33,454 nt of DNA from Bacteroidia bacterium (GCA_030426475.1 JAUHYR010000025.1:1-33454); one strand, 5' to 3'; positions 15,977 to 24,009 are shown, numbered from the stretch's first letter. A program made the numbers and translations. The notes: generated by a model from the letters alone, not told the origin.

Positions 15977-15995
15977 AATACCTTTATTTAGTACC

Positions 15996-16003
15996 CAAAA
16001 ATA
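15996..16003 (-). promoter_or_regulatory. -7 element of the TIMP-like/YwqK gene
   Basis: Minus strand TATTTTTG, ending 19 bp before the ATG at 15976. The -33 side is AT-rich without a clear TTG. Confidence 0.5.
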
Positions 16004-16061
16004 GCAATAAACTCTAAAACTAGCTGATAAATATCACCTTACCGTTTATGTATTATTAGGA

Positions 16062-16088
16062 TTTTGCAGTATTCCTTTTATACCTTTG
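16062..16088 (+). promoter_or_regulatory. Promoter of the TerB-like gene pair
   Basis: TTTTG at 16062-16066 and TACCTTTG at 16081-16088, with a 14 bp spacer that is shorter than usual. It ends 31 bp before the ATG at 16120. Confidence 0.45.
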
Positions 16089-16119
16089 TAGTGTAAAAGT
16101 TCATTTTAAAACAGGTGAT

Positions 16120-16521
16120 ATGATTATACCTAATAGCATGAAAAAAGAAATGTATGACAAACTAGGAAACTTGTTTTATGCTATTGCAGTGGCAGATGGT
16201 AAGGTTAAGAGAGAAGAGTATTTTAAAATGCAAGAGGTGTTTTCAAAAGAAGCAGCCTTAGATACTGATGAAAACCAATTAATTGACGTTACTGCTATTG
16301 AAGCTGTTTCGGAAGTTTTTAAAAGGTTGGCAACGGATGATAAAGAGTCACAAGAATGCTTCAAAGAATTTGAGAAGTTTTATCAGGTAAAACAACAGTT
16401 GTTCGGTAAAGAATTAAAATTACTTATCTGGAAAGTAGCCAATGCAATAGCGGCATCATTTTCAGGGAAAAACAAATCTGAGTTAGTTATACTGGCTCAG
16501 TTATATGCATTATTAAAATAA
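16120..16521 (+). CDS. TerB-like small cytosolic protein
   Basis: A 133-residue all-helical protein with the TerB-like pattern YDKLGNLFYAIAVADGKVKR followed by EEYFKMQEVFSKEA, in which AVADGKVK matches the acidic-loop motif of tellurite-resistance TerB domains. There is no signal peptide. TerB-like domains occur in stress-related complexes, often with metal binding, but no other ter gene is nearby, so tellurite resistance should not be assumed. The start could be ATG 16120 or ATG 16138; the later one places MKKEMYDKLG first. A gene for a 134-residue protein follows after seven bases and is probably co-transcribed. Confidence 0.7.
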   Translation: MIIPNSMKKEMYDKLGNLFYAIAVADGKVKREEYFKMQEVFSKEAALDTDENQLIDVTAIEAVSEVFKRLATDDKESQECFKEFEKFYQVKQQLFGKELKLLIWKVANAIAASFSGKNKSELVILAQLYALLK

Positions 16522-16528
16522 AAAGAAT

Positions 16529-16933
16529 ATGAAACAAACAGGAATTTGGATTGATACTTCTAAAGCCATTGTGGTAGATTTGGAAAACGGAAAGGAAAAA
16601 GTAACCGAACTTCAATCTAATGTTGAAACCAAACCAAAAGATGACGGTGAATATGCAGGTAGCTTTATGGGGAGTCAGCATATTAGTAATGAAAACACTA
16701 TAGAAGAAAAGCAAAAACACCAGTTACATGATTACTTTGGAGAGGTGATGAATCATTTAAAATCTTCTGATGAGGTGTTTGTTTTTGGTCCTGCTGAGGT
16801 GAAAAACAAACTGGCTAATGCCATCAAAGAAAATACTTTGCTTAACAAAGTACATTTAATTGGTGTTGAAACAGCTGATAGTATGACGGACAATCAAGTG
16901 GTGGCTAAGGTAAAAGAAGCCTTTAAAGACTAA
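16529..16933 (+). CDS. Small release-factor-like (eRF1 domain-like) protein
   Basis: A 134-residue soluble protein. It starts with MKQTGIWIDTSKAIVVDL, passes through a polar middle (KPKDDGEYAGSFMG), then EEKQKHQLHDYFGEVM and DEVFVFGPAEVKNKLANAI, and ends with VETADSMTDNQVVAKVKEAF. The order KAIVVDL / VFVFGPAEVKN / VETADSMTDNQ recalls small bacterial relatives of archaeal and eukaryotic release factors (BaeRF-type, domain 3), proposed to act on ribosomes. This is pattern recognition only and could be wrong. Its TAA overlaps the convergent rarA TAG by two bases. Confidence 0.5.
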   Translation: MKQTGIWIDTSKAIVVDLENGKEKVTELQSNVETKPKDDGEYAGSFMGSQHISNENTIEEKQKHQLHDYFGEVMNHLKSSDEVFVFGPAEVKNKLANAIKENTLLNKVHLIGVETADSMTDNQVVAKVKEAFKD

Positions 16934-18204
16934 TACCCATACTTATCCTTCCACAGATTTTTTAAATACCTTCTCAATTCTTCCTCTCTGGGGTTTTTAG
17001 AAGGCTCGTACAATTTGGTATTCTTTATCTCTTCAGGTAAATATTCCTGATTAATAAAGTTGTTTTCATGGCTGTGGGCATATTGATAATCTTTGCCATA
17101 GTTCAATTGCTTCATTAATTTAGTGGGAGCATTTCTTAAATGTAGCGGTACCGAAAGATTACCCGTTTTCTGAACCAGTTGCTGTGCCTCATTAATAGCC
17201 ATATAACTGGCATTGCTTTTAGGACTGCTTGCTAAATAAATAGCTGTTTGTGATAAAATAATTCTTCCTTCCGGCCAGCCAATTACATTCAATGCTTGAA
17301 AGCAGTTGTTAGCCATTACCAATGCCGTAGGGTTCGCATTACCAATATCTTCACTGGCTAAAATCAACATTCTTCTAGCTATGAATTTAGGGTCTTCGCC
17401 TCCTTCAATCATTCTGGCTAGCCAATATACCGCACCATTTGGGTCGCTGCCTCTCAACGATTTAATAAAAGCCGAAATAATATCATAATGCTGTTCACCT
17501 GTTTTATCGTAGCGGGCAATGTTTTTTTGCAGTTGTTCTTGCACCAAATCATTTGTAATTACCACATCATCACTCTCCACACTTTCTACAATAATGTCTA
17601 AAAAGTTGAGGAGCTTTCTTCCGTCACCACCCGAAACCTGCATCAGCAAATCCGTTTCTTTGAGCTGAATGTTTTTCTTTTTTAAAAACTCATCCGTGCT
17701 AATGGCAATTTGCAGCATCTTTTCCAATTGCTCTTTACCCAATTCCTCCAGCACATATACCTGACATCTGCTAAGCAAGGCGTTAATCACTTCAAAAGAA
17801 GGATTTTCAGTAGTAGCTCCAATCAAGGTTACCGTGCCGTTCTCTACCGCACCTAGTAAACTATCCTGTTGCGATTTACTAAAACGATGAATCTCATCAA
17901 TAAACAAAATGGGTTGCCCGCCAATCGGTCCGCTTTTCTTGGCGGACTCAATCACCTCTCGAACTTCTTTAACACCTGAATTAATCGCACTCAAGGCATA
18001 AAAAGGTCGGTCTAAAGTTTTGGAAATAATATGCGCCAAAGTAGTTTTTCCCACACCCGGAGGGCCCCACAAAATCATGGAAGGCACATTACCTTTTGCT
18101 ATCAGTTTCCTTAGCGGCTTGTCCTTTCCCAATATATGTTCTTGCCCAATGTATTCATCAAGCGTATTGGGGCGAAGTCTTTCTGCTAACGGAATTTGCT
18201 GCAT
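16930..18204 (-). CDS. rarA: Replication-associated recombination protein A (AAA+ ATPase)
   Basis: RarA/MgsA, the bacterial relative of WRNIP1 and Mgs1, acts at stalled replication forks and single-strand gaps. The 424-residue protein is full length: MQQIPLAERLRPNTLDEYIG start, Walker A GPPGVGKTT (residues 47-55), Walker B ILFIDEIHR (Asp103-Glu104), sensor 1 IGATTENPSFEVI, arginine-finger region LLSRCQVY, and the C-terminal tetramerisation region with RGSDPNGAVYWLARM and LASEDIGNANPTAL. It is transcribed alone. Its promoter ends four bases before the ATG, and its stop overlaps that of the facing gene. Confidence 0.97.
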   Translation of the reverse strand: MQQIPLAERLRPNTLDEYIGQEHILGKDKPLRKLIAKGNVPSMILWGPPGVGKTTLAHIISKTLDRPFYALSAINSGVKEVREVIESAKKSGPIGGQPILFIDEIHRFSKSQQDSLLGAVENGTVTLIGATTENPSFEVINALLSRCQVYVLEELGKEQLEKMLQIAISTDEFLKKKNIQLKETDLLMQVSGGDGRKLLNFLDIIVESVESDDVVITNDLVQEQLQKNIARYDKTGEQHYDIISAFIKSLRGSDPNGAVYWLARMIEGGEDPKFIARRMLILASEDIGNANPTALVMANNCFQALNVIGWPEGRIILSQTAIYLASSPKSNASYMAINEAQQLVQKTGNLSVPLHLRNAPTKLMKQLNYGKDYQYAHSHENNFINQEYLPEEIKNTKLYEPSKNPREEELRRYLKNLWKDKYGY

Positions 18205-18208
18205 GCTT

Positions 18209-18242
18209 CAAAGGTAAAAAAGCAATCTTAAAATGCGCACAA
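18209..18242 (-). promoter_or_regulatory. Promoter of rarA, almost touching the ATG
   Basis: Minus strand: TTG at 18242-18240, 23 bp, TACCTTTG at 18216-18209, four bases (AAGC), then the ATG. The -7 match is exact and the rarA start is fixed by homology, so this is a good candidate for a leaderless mRNA. Confidence 0.6.
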
Positions 18243-18261
18243 CCCCTTAGCTAAAAAGTTA

Positions 18262-18269
18262 TATATTTG
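18262..18269 (+). promoter_or_regulatory. -7 element of the two-span membrane protein gene
   Basis: TATATTTG, exact to TAnnTTTG, 26 bp before the TTG start at 18296. No TTG lies at the -33 distance. Confidence 0.4.
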
Positions 18270-18295
18270 GGATTATTACCCCTAATAAATTAATT

Positions 18296-18754
18296 TTGAC
18301 TAGGCGAAAAAAGATATTATTAGTTGGTTTATTTATACTAGTTGGACAAACTTTTATATTCCGAGATTATATATCACCTGTGCAATGGGGGCAGATAAAA
18401 GTAAATGGACTTGCATGTACTTGTCCAGATGAAACTGTGGTTAATGGACAGACTTACTTAAAATTTATTACTCCTGATAGTTTGAAAGAATATGATTTAG
18501 ACTTTTCTGAGATTTATGTAACAGAAAGACCATCCACAGAATTAGATCCCATGGGTACTGGATTATATATTATAAAAGGGCAAGTTATTGGGAAAGACAG
18601 AGTAAGTGAATATGACCCTTGGAATCCAAAAATAAAAATTGAGAGTTGGAGCCAGCTTAATTTCTTTTATGATTTGGGAGTTAAAGTATTAATGGTGGTT
18701 GAACTATTAATATTTGTTATATTGTTGAAGAATAAAAAAGCTGATAGTAAATAG
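18296..18754 (+). CDS. Small membrane protein of unknown function with a TTG start
   Basis: A 152-residue protein that I do not recognise. It starts with a basic segment (TRRKK) and a membrane span (ILLVGLFILVG), has a soluble central domain of about 95 residues with CTCPDETVVNG, YDLDFSEIYVTER and GTGLYIIKGQVIGK, and ends with a second span (VLMVVELLIFVILL) and NKKADSK. The beta-rich middle would face the periplasm, with both ends in the cytoplasm. No ATG or GTG lies in frame near the front, so TTG at 18296 is the likely start. It stands between rarA and the M28 peptidase with its own -7 element. Confidence 0.6.
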   Translation: MTRRKKILLVGLFILVGQTFIFRDYISPVQWGQIKVNGLACTCPDETVVNGQTYLKFITPDSLKEYDLDFSEIYVTERPSTELDPMGTGLYIIKGQVIGKDRVSEYDPWNPKIKIESWSQLNFFYDLGVKVLMVVELLIFVILLKNKKADSK

Positions 18755-18811
18755 AAATGTTAGGGTTTTATAAAGAAACTTCTAAACTAATATTTTAATA
18801 AATCACAAACT

Positions 18812-20263
18812 ATGTTCAAAAAAATATTCATTCCAATTATTGCCATCGCTATTTTGTTTTCATGTAGCCAAGAAGAAACTCCAAAGCAACTTACTTCATT
18901 AGAAACTTTTGAGTTGATTAACACCGAAGTAAAAAGCTTTTCCGAAGCTTACATGAACTTACAAAACGCTACTTCTACCATCGGGCATCGTTTAACGGGC
19001 ACAGAAAACGGAGCAAAAGCAGAACAATTAGCCTTTGACTTATTTACCAAATACGGTTTGCAAAATGTTCGCTTTTTTGATTTTGAAGCCCGTAGCTGGC
19101 TAAGAGGCGATGTAAAGTTGGAAGTAGATGGCAACGATTTAGCCTGCGTAAGCTTGGCGCACTCACCTGTAATGATAGATACTACGGCAGAAATCATTGA
19201 TTTAGGAGACGGTTTACAGCAAGATTTTGATAGTCTTAAAGATCAAATTGTGGGTAAAATAGTGCTGATGAATATCGGCAAAGAAAGTGGGAGAGAAGAC
19301 GTAGATAACCTACACCGTTCCGAAAAATCATTGTTGGCAATAGATAACGGTGCGGCAGGCATCATCTTTAAAAACCAAGTAACAGGCGAAATATTGCTAA
19401 CGGGAACAGCTTCCGTTACCGGAGATTTAATTCCTATTCCTGCGGTATGTGTTTCCTTTGAAACAGGAGAGAAGCTAAGAGAAAGCCTTAAAACCAAACC
19501 CGATGCACAGGCGCATATTCAAATGACCAACAAAAGCGAAATCATTAAAGCACGTAATGTCATTGCCGAACACATAGGCACTGAATTACCAAACGAATAC
19601 ATTGTAGTAGGCGGACACCTTGATTCCTGGGATTTAGCAACCGGAGCCATTGACAACGGCATTGGCTCGTTTTCTATCATAGACATTGCCCGAACCTTTG
19701 CCAAGCTAAAACTCAACACCAAAAGAAGCATTCGCTTTGTCATGTTTATGGGAGAAGAAGAAGGCTTGCTCGGCTCACGTGCCTATGTAAAACACCTTAA
19801 AGAGACCAACAAACTGGTAGAAGTAAAATACATGGTAAACCTAGACATGACCGGAAACACCAAAGGATTTAATGCCTTTGGAAGAGAAGAAATGGTGAGC
19901 TGGATGGACAGCATTGGCAAACTCATTGCACAAGCCGACACCTTTTTTGCCAATGAAAACACCAACTCTGCCGGACTGCATAGCGACCACCAACCCTTTA
20001 TGATGGAAGGTATACCCGTTACCTGGCCCAATAGCAACATGAACAAAGGCGTGTACGGTTGCTATCACTCTTCTTGTGACCATTTTGATTTGGTAAAAGA
20101 AAGCGACATGATAAACAACGTACGCTTTACAGGTATGTTTTTGTATGAACTGGCTAATGCACCACAACTGCCACAACACCTGCCAAGCGAAGAAGTAAGA
20201 GCCTTTTTAGAAAAGCACAATCTCAAAGAAAAACTCATCTTAGGAAAAGACTGGAGATGGTAG
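18812..20263 (+). CDS. M28 family metallopeptidase lipoprotein (carboxypeptidase Q-like)
   Basis: A 483-residue lipoprotein (lipobox LFSC, Cys18) with a PA-type domain at about 110-245 inserted before the M28 zinc peptidase domain. Zinc ligands and catalytic residues are all visible: His269 (GGHLDSWD), Asp281 (GAIDNG), Glu315-317 (GEEEGLLGS), Asp345 (VNLDMTG) and His419 (CYHSSCDHFD). The layout matches plasma glutamate carboxypeptidase/carboxypeptidase Q relatives, which release amino acids from peptides; exact specificity is unknown. Synonymous codons are visibly richer in C and G than in the flanking genes, which is why long antisense frames appear across it. I found no clear promoter. Confidence 0.93.
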   Translation: MFKKIFIPIIAIAILFSCSQEETPKQLTSLETFELINTEVKSFSEAYMNLQNATSTIGHRLTGTENGAKAEQLAFDLFTKYGLQNVRFFDFEARSWLRGDVKLEVDGNDLACVSLAHSPVMIDTTAEIIDLGDGLQQDFDSLKDQIVGKIVLMNIGKESGREDVDNLHRSEKSLLAIDNGAAGIIFKNQVTGEILLTGTASVTGDLIPIPAVCVSFETGEKLRESLKTKPDAQAHIQMTNKSEIIKARNVIAEHIGTELPNEYIVVGGHLDSWDLATGAIDNGIGSFSIIDIARTFAKLKLNTKRSIRFVMFMGEEEGLLGSRAYVKHLKETNKLVEVKYMVNLDMTGNTKGFNAFGREEMVSWMDSIGKLIAQADTFFANENTNSAGLHSDHQPFMMEGIPVTWPNSNMNKGVYGCYHSSCDHFDLVKESDMINNVRFTGMFLYELANAPQLPQHLPSEEVRAFLEKHNLKEKLILGKDWRW

Positions 20264-20295
20264 GTTTGGTTAAGCGGATACTTGTAAAAAGAGGG

Positions 20296-20934
20296 TTATT
20301 TCCCAATTTTATAAGTTATTAATGTTTTTTTATATGTAGTATCTTTTGTAACTGTATCTATCACACAGTGAAATGTTAAACCAATATTTTTTGCATAGTG
20401 TTCGTATGTTTCTTTTGTGATGTTTTGGCCATAACTATAATTTCCTTTTAATGAAATTATTGAGTCGCTACCAAGAATAAATTTATTGGAAACAACCAAA
20501 TGTTCTCTGAAATTACCAAATCTAGTATCACTCCAACTTCTATCAAACTTATATCCTATCTCTTCTGACAAAACTGGCCATAAAATATAATGTACTCCAA
20601 AAGGATGTTCTAATTTTTCAAGTTTATTATATCCATAAATTGGCTGATTTTCTAAAAATGGAACATAAACATATTTTGAGTAAGTAGAAGGATAAGTTTG
20701 ATTCATATAATTATGAAGAATATAATTGCTACTAGTGGATATAGTATCAAAAATGGAATCATTTATTAAATAAACCCAATGTGAATTAGGAAATACAGGA
20801 AAATAGTTATTTGGATAAATAGTGTCAATTTTACTATATAAGTCATAGTTTGAATTATTATTTGGCTGATTTTTATCTTTTTTACAGCTAAGAAAAATGG
20901 CCAGGCTTAGAAGTATTGTGTTAAGAATTTTCAT
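20296..20934 (-). CDS. Lipoprotein of unknown function
   Basis: A 212-residue predicted lipoprotein starting MKILNTILLSLAIFLSCKKDK (lipobox IFLSC, Cys17), followed by a low-complexity Asn linker and a Tyr- and Ser-rich body, for example NYFPVFPNSHWVYLINDSIFD, EEIGYKFDRSW and ETYEHYAKNIGLTFH. The segment FPVFPNSHWVYL recalls Bacteroidota lipoproteins with a beta-sandwich or lipocalin-like body, but I cannot assign a family. An in-frame ATG 51 bp upstream exists; the lipobox decides for 20934. It is convergent with the M28 gene, 32 bp away. Confidence 0.65.
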   Translation of the reverse strand: MKILNTILLSLAIFLSCKKDKNQPNNNSNYDLYSKIDTIYPNNYFPVFPNSHWVYLINDSIFDTISTSSNYILHNYMNQTYPSTYSKYVYVPFLENQPIYGYNKLEKLEHPFGVHYILWPVLSEEIGYKFDRSWSDTRFGNFREHLVVSNKFILGSDSIISLKGNYSYGQNITKETYEHYAKNIGLTFHCVIDTVTKDTTYKKTLITYKIGK

Positions 20935-21045
20935 TTCTATTGCGCTAAAATTAATAAAAATAATTACTTTGCTTTGGAAACTCAAACGTAACTTAAGAAG
21001 CTATAAATAGGAAGCAATTGCTAATTCTTCTGATAAAAGGCGGGT

Positions 21046-21804
21046 TTACTTCCTTCTTTTCTTGGAGTTGGGCGCTACTTTGTTCCTTACAAACACCAAA
21101 CGGTTCTTTCCTTTAGGGTTTTCTCGGTGTTCCAGCTCAAAATCCGCCAATGATTTAATCAAAAGCGTCAGTTTTTGAAAACCGTAGTTTCTAGAGTCAA
21201 AGTTGGGTTGTTTCTTTTGTATTAAGTTACCCACATCAGCCATATATGCCCAGCCTTCTTCATCAGAAAGGTCTTCAATGGAAGTGGCAATCAGCGTAAT
21301 TTCTTTTTGGGTAATCTTATCTATACTGTCTTTCACGGTTTGCTTTTCGGCATCGCTTTCCTTTTTACCCGATTGTTGTTTTAGTATTTCTACATAAATA
21401 AACTTGTCGCAAGCCACTATAAATGGAGTAGGCGTTTTACGCTCTCCAATACCTATTACCTGCATTCCGGCTTCACGTAATCGGGTAGCTAGTCGGGTAA
21501 AATCACTATCACTGGAAACCAGGCAAAAACCGTTTACCTTACCGGAATATAAAATATCCATGGCATCAATAATCATGGCAGAATCGGTAGCATTTTTACC
21601 GGGAGTGTAGCCATATTGTTGTATGGGAGTTATCGCATTTTCAAGCAATAGGTTTTTCCATTTCGAAAGGTGAGGTTTGGTCCAATCGCCATAAATACGC
21701 TTAATAGTAGGGTTTCCGTACTTGGCTATTTCTTCCATCATTTCTTTTACATGAGCGGAAGGTATGTTGTCGCCATCAATCAAGACGGCTATATTCAAAT
21801 TCAT
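21046..21804 (-). CDS. NYN-domain (LabA/DUF88) protein with OST-HTH/LOTUS domain
   Basis: A 252-residue soluble protein. The N-terminal NYN domain (about 1-150) has the PIN-like acidic residues in VLIDGDN, TDSAMIIDAMD and VSSDSDFTRLATRLR. After a charged linker (QQSGKKESDAEKQTV), residues 170-245 form a winged-helix OST-HTH/LOTUS domain (EEGWAYMADVGNLIQKK, SRNYGFQKLTLLIKSL), followed by a basic tail. NYN domains are RNase-like and LOTUS domains bind RNA, often G-quadruplexes, so an RNA-processing role is likely; the target is unknown. It is apparently transcribed alone, perhaps from a weak TATCTTTA element at 21839-21832. Confidence 0.9.
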   Translation of the reverse strand: MNLNIAVLIDGDNIPSAHVKEMMEEIAKYGNPTIKRIYGDWTKPHLSKWKNLLLENAITPIQQYGYTPGKNATDSAMIIDAMDILYSGKVNGFCLVSSDSDFTRLATRLREAGMQVIGIGERKTPTPFIVACDKFIYVEILKQQSGKKESDAEKQTVKDSIDKITQKEITLIATSIEDLSDEEGWAYMADVGNLIQKKQPNFDSRNYGFQKLTLLIKSLADFELEHRENPKGKNRLVFVRNKVAPNSKKRRK

Positions 21805-21831
21805 AAAGTTTGTTGTTGTATTAAATTACTC

Positions 21832-21839
21832 TAAAGATA
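21832..21839 (-). promoter_or_regulatory. Weak -7 element of the NYN-domain gene
   Basis: Minus strand TATCTTTA, 27 bp before the ATG at 21804, with the last base off consensus. No TTG at the -33 position was identified. Confidence 0.25.
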
Positions 21840-21846
21840 GCTAAAT

Positions 21847-22452
21847 TTACTTAGTAGTAAGGAATAAGCCAATGTGCAGCCCTAAATCTTCCGCCATATC
21901 AGTGGCTACATCCACATTACTCTCGTCCATTCGTGCCTCATCATTGGGTTTCATCAACCAAAACTCTTTCGATTCAATCAAATTAGCATTTCGTTTCGTA
22001 ATGGCTTGGTCCAGCAATCGCTTAGCCCTTCCCGTTGAGCCTGAACCCAGCGTAATGGCTACCACATTTTTGTCGGTCAGCTCAGGATAAGTGGCAATAA
22101 ATTCAGTCGTTTTCCAGTCGGGCGCCCAATTGTAGGTATTGGCACAAAAAACGATTAAATCATACTCTTTTTGGGTGTCAATGTCTTCATAATCTAGGCT
22201 TGCTACTTGGCTGTAAAAGCCCGTTTCTTTTAAACCTTGAGCAAATGCGGTACATACTTGTTCGTCTAAATTGTAAATAGGGTCTGGGTTGTAAACAATT
22301 AAGGCGCTATACTTTGCATCTTCATCACCAACAGTCAATAATTGTTTGTTGCCGCTGTTATTCGCCCAAATGGTAAGTACCATCCAAAACAGGATAATTC
22401 CAATAAAAATATATCCCCATTTTTTAAGCCTTTTGTTCATTTGCTTTATCAA
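21847..22452 (-). CDS. Membrane-anchored flavodoxin-fold protein coupled to mscS
   Basis: A 201-residue protein with one N-terminal membrane span (WGYIFIGIILFWMVLTIW) and a flavodoxin-like alpha/beta domain: KYSALIVYNPDPIYN, YDLIVFCANTYNWAPDW, VVAITLGSGSTGRAKRLL. The FMN phosphate loop of true flavodoxins (T/SxTGxT) is absent at the first strand, where NPDPIYN stands, so flavin binding is uncertain. It starts 29 bp (ATG 22452) or 17 bp (ATG 22440) inside the end of the MscS gene, so the two are translationally coupled and probably act at the same membrane. No function is known to me. Confidence 0.7.
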   Translation of the reverse strand: MIKQMNKRLKKWGYIFIGIILFWMVLTIWANNSGNKQLLTVGDEDAKYSALIVYNPDPIYNLDEQVCTAFAQGLKETGFYSQVASLDYEDIDTQKEYDLIVFCANTYNWAPDWKTTEFIATYPELTDKNVVAITLGSGSTGRAKRLLDQAITKRNANLIESKEFWLMKPNDEARMDESNVDVATDMAEDLGLHIGLFLTTK

Positions 22453-23344
22453 TATTAAGATGTGGTATTCTCACAATTTCAAAGGTGGCAGAAGCAAGAG
22501 TCACCTTGCCGTTTGTTTTCATAAACTCTTGTCCTATGCGTTCGTTTAAGAGGTGTTTGGTGGCTCTTCTTTTCTTGTAATCTACAATGTAGCGTAAGTT
22601 TAGCTGAATCCAATTATCCGTCATGGTAATGGCCAATGTTGGGTCAACTACGGCATCTTCAATGTAATATTTGTTTACCACTTCTTTCCATTGTGCAATA
22701 GATTCTCTTACGTATTCCGATAAAATTTCTTGAGCAACATCAATTACTATTTTTTTAGCTAACTCCACATCAGAGCCATACCTTATGGGCAAGTTAAATT
22801 CATCCCATACAAAAGGAAAATCTTTCGAATAGTTATAAATAGGCCCTTTAAACACAAACGAATTACTAATTTTTACAATTCGTCCGCTGTAATTATCGCT
22901 TGATACCCATTCTCCAATTTCCATCATAGTAGTATAAATGCTATCTATGTCTATTACATCTCCTTTAATGCCGTTTAGCTGAATACGGTCTCCGGGTTTA
23001 TATACTTTAACAAAGAAGATGTAAAACGAACCTGCTACACTTAAAATCAACTCTTGTAAAGTAATAGTAATGCCCGCAGTAAGTAGGCCAATAGCTAGTG
23101 CAAAATCTTTAATGTTTCCTGTAAAATAGGAAATAGACATTAAAACGATTAATATATATCCAAAAACCTCAATTCCTTTCTGAGATTTATAACGGATATT
23201 ATTATCGGGTAGGCTTTTTCTAAGAAATACTCTAACAATAGATATAACTGAAAAGATAACAATCACCCAAGTGATATACTTTATTACAGATGTTGCAGTG
23301 GGGTGTAGGGTAGTCCATTGACTAATTGACTCAAGTATATCCAT
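22424..23344 (-). CDS. MscS-family mechanosensitive ion channel
   Basis: A 306-residue channel-type protein. About four hydrophobic spans lie in residues 18-125; the pore-lining region LAIGLLTAGITITLQELILSVAGSFYIF leads straight into the beta domain (YKPGDRIQLNGIKGDVIDIDSIYT), the classic MscS layout. A cytoplasmic vestibule with VKISNSFVF and a C-terminal mixed region follow. Unlike the standard pore helix, Gly/Ala packing is reduced, so gating may differ. Members of the family release solutes on osmotic downshock. The flavodoxin-fold gene overlaps its 3' end. A -7 element lies eight bases before the ATG. Confidence 0.9.
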   Translation of the reverse strand: MDILESISQWTTLHPTATSVIKYITWVIVIFSVISIVRVFLRKSLPDNNIRYKSQKGIEVFGYILIVLMSISYFTGNIKDFALAIGLLTAGITITLQELILSVAGSFYIFFVKVYKPGDRIQLNGIKGDVIDIDSIYTTMMEIGEWVSSDNYSGRIVKISNSFVFKGPIYNYSKDFPFVWDEFNLPIRYGSDVELAKKIVIDVAQEILSEYVRESIAQWKEVVNKYYIEDAVVDPTLAITMTDNWIQLNLRYIVDYKKRRATKHLLNERIGQEFMKTNGKVTLASATFEIVRIPHLNIDKANEQKA

Positions 23345-23352
23345 AATTGAAG

Positions 23353-23360
23353 CAAATCTA
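23353..23360 (-). promoter_or_regulatory. -7 element of the mscS operon
   Basis: Minus strand TAGATTTG, exact to consensus, eight bases before the ATG at 23344. The -33 region lacks TTG at the usual distance. The leader would be about four bases. Confidence 0.4.
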
Positions 23361-23421
23361 TTACTAATAGAATGCTTAAAGGATGATGATTATCATGAGA
23401 AGACCTGATTTAGTACAAAAC

Positions 23422-23946
23422 TTAGCTTTTAAGCAAACCAAAATACAAGACGTCAATATAATTTCCTGAGCTGGTCTTAAAGTCTTCCCTTAGCTTTCCT
23501 TCTAATTGAAAATTATTCTTTTCAGCTACTCTTTTACTAGCTATGTTTTCTTCTGCAATCCTCAAATAGAGTTTATTTAAACCTACTTCATTAAAAGCAA
23601 AATCAGTGATAAACTTTAACGCCTTTGAAGTAATTCCCTTGCCTTCATACTCATGGTCAATAAAATATCCACACTCTGATTTAAGTACTTTCCAGTCAAT
23701 ATTCTTTAAAAATATAGTGCCGATAACCCTACTTTTGTCTTTAATCAAAAAGGAGTAAAATGCTTTGGCTTTTCGCATTTTAATTTTCTCTTTTACAAAC
23801 TTTCTGGTCTTTTTGCAATCGGTGGTAGAGCTTGTGGTTAAAGGGAAATACTCGGCAATTCGTTTTCTGTTTTCGTTAACAAACAAGTAATAATGCTGCA
23901 CATCTTTAATAGAAATAGGAGATATGGTAAAATCGTTAAAATCCAT
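23422..23946 (-). CDS. GNAT-family acetyltransferase (RimJ/RimL-like)
   Basis: A 174-residue N-acetyltransferase. Core GNAT motifs: AFYSFLIKDKSRVIGTIFL (beta 2-3), ECGYFIDHEYEGKGITSKALK (beta 4 and the acetyl-CoA pyrophosphate loop, here EGKGIT), LNKLYLRIAEENIASKRVAEKNNF (the NxxSxxVxEKxxF motif of RimJ/RimL enzymes), and a C-terminal YIDVLYFGL. The substrate is unknown; ribosomal proteins, free amino acids or antibiotics are all targets in the family. I start at ATG 23946, because longer in-frame starts run into the terminator of the previous gene; ATGs at 23955 and 23958 are alternatives. Confidence 0.9.
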   Translation of the reverse strand: MDFNDFTISPISIKDVQHYYLFVNENRKRIAEYFPLTTSSTTDCKKTRKFVKEKIKMRKAKAFYSFLIKDKSRVIGTIFLKNIDWKVLKSECGYFIDHEYEGKGITSKALKFITDFAFNEVGLNKLYLRIAEENIASKRVAEKNNFQLEGKLREDFKTSSGNYIDVLYFGLLKS

Positions 23947-23962
23947 GAATGACATCATCAGT

Positions 23963-23996
23963 ATAAAAAGCAAACCCCCCAGTTACACTGAGGGTT
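23963..23996 (-). terminator. Rho-independent terminator of the BNR-repeat gene
   Basis: Minus strand: AACCC(T)CAGT, loop GTA, ACTG(GG)GGGTT with small bulges, followed by TTGCTTTTTAT. It begins 14 bp after the stop codon at 24010 and ends just before the acetyltransferase start. Confidence 0.65.
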
Positions 23997-24009
23997 AATG
24001 CCAAAAGAA

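Noticed and set aside
16120-16521. Tellurite resistance assignment for the TerB-like gene
   Set aside because: Only the domain pattern is present; there are no terC, terD or terZABCDE genes nearby.
18949-20179. Four antisense frames of 74-112 codons across the M28 peptidase gene
   Set aside because: They mirror a strongly supported peptidase with all zinc ligands, have no promoter or recognisable domain, and result from its C- and G-rich codons.
20279-20310. Hairpin GGG-TTATTT-CCC between the M28 gene and the convergent lipoprotein as a terminator
   Set aside because: The stem is only three base pairs; a T tract is present on the minus strand but the structure is too weak to call.
23947-23973. 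TTG start adding nine residues to the acetyltransferase
   Set aside because: It lies in the T tract of the preceding gene's terminator; ATG codons inside fit the family better.
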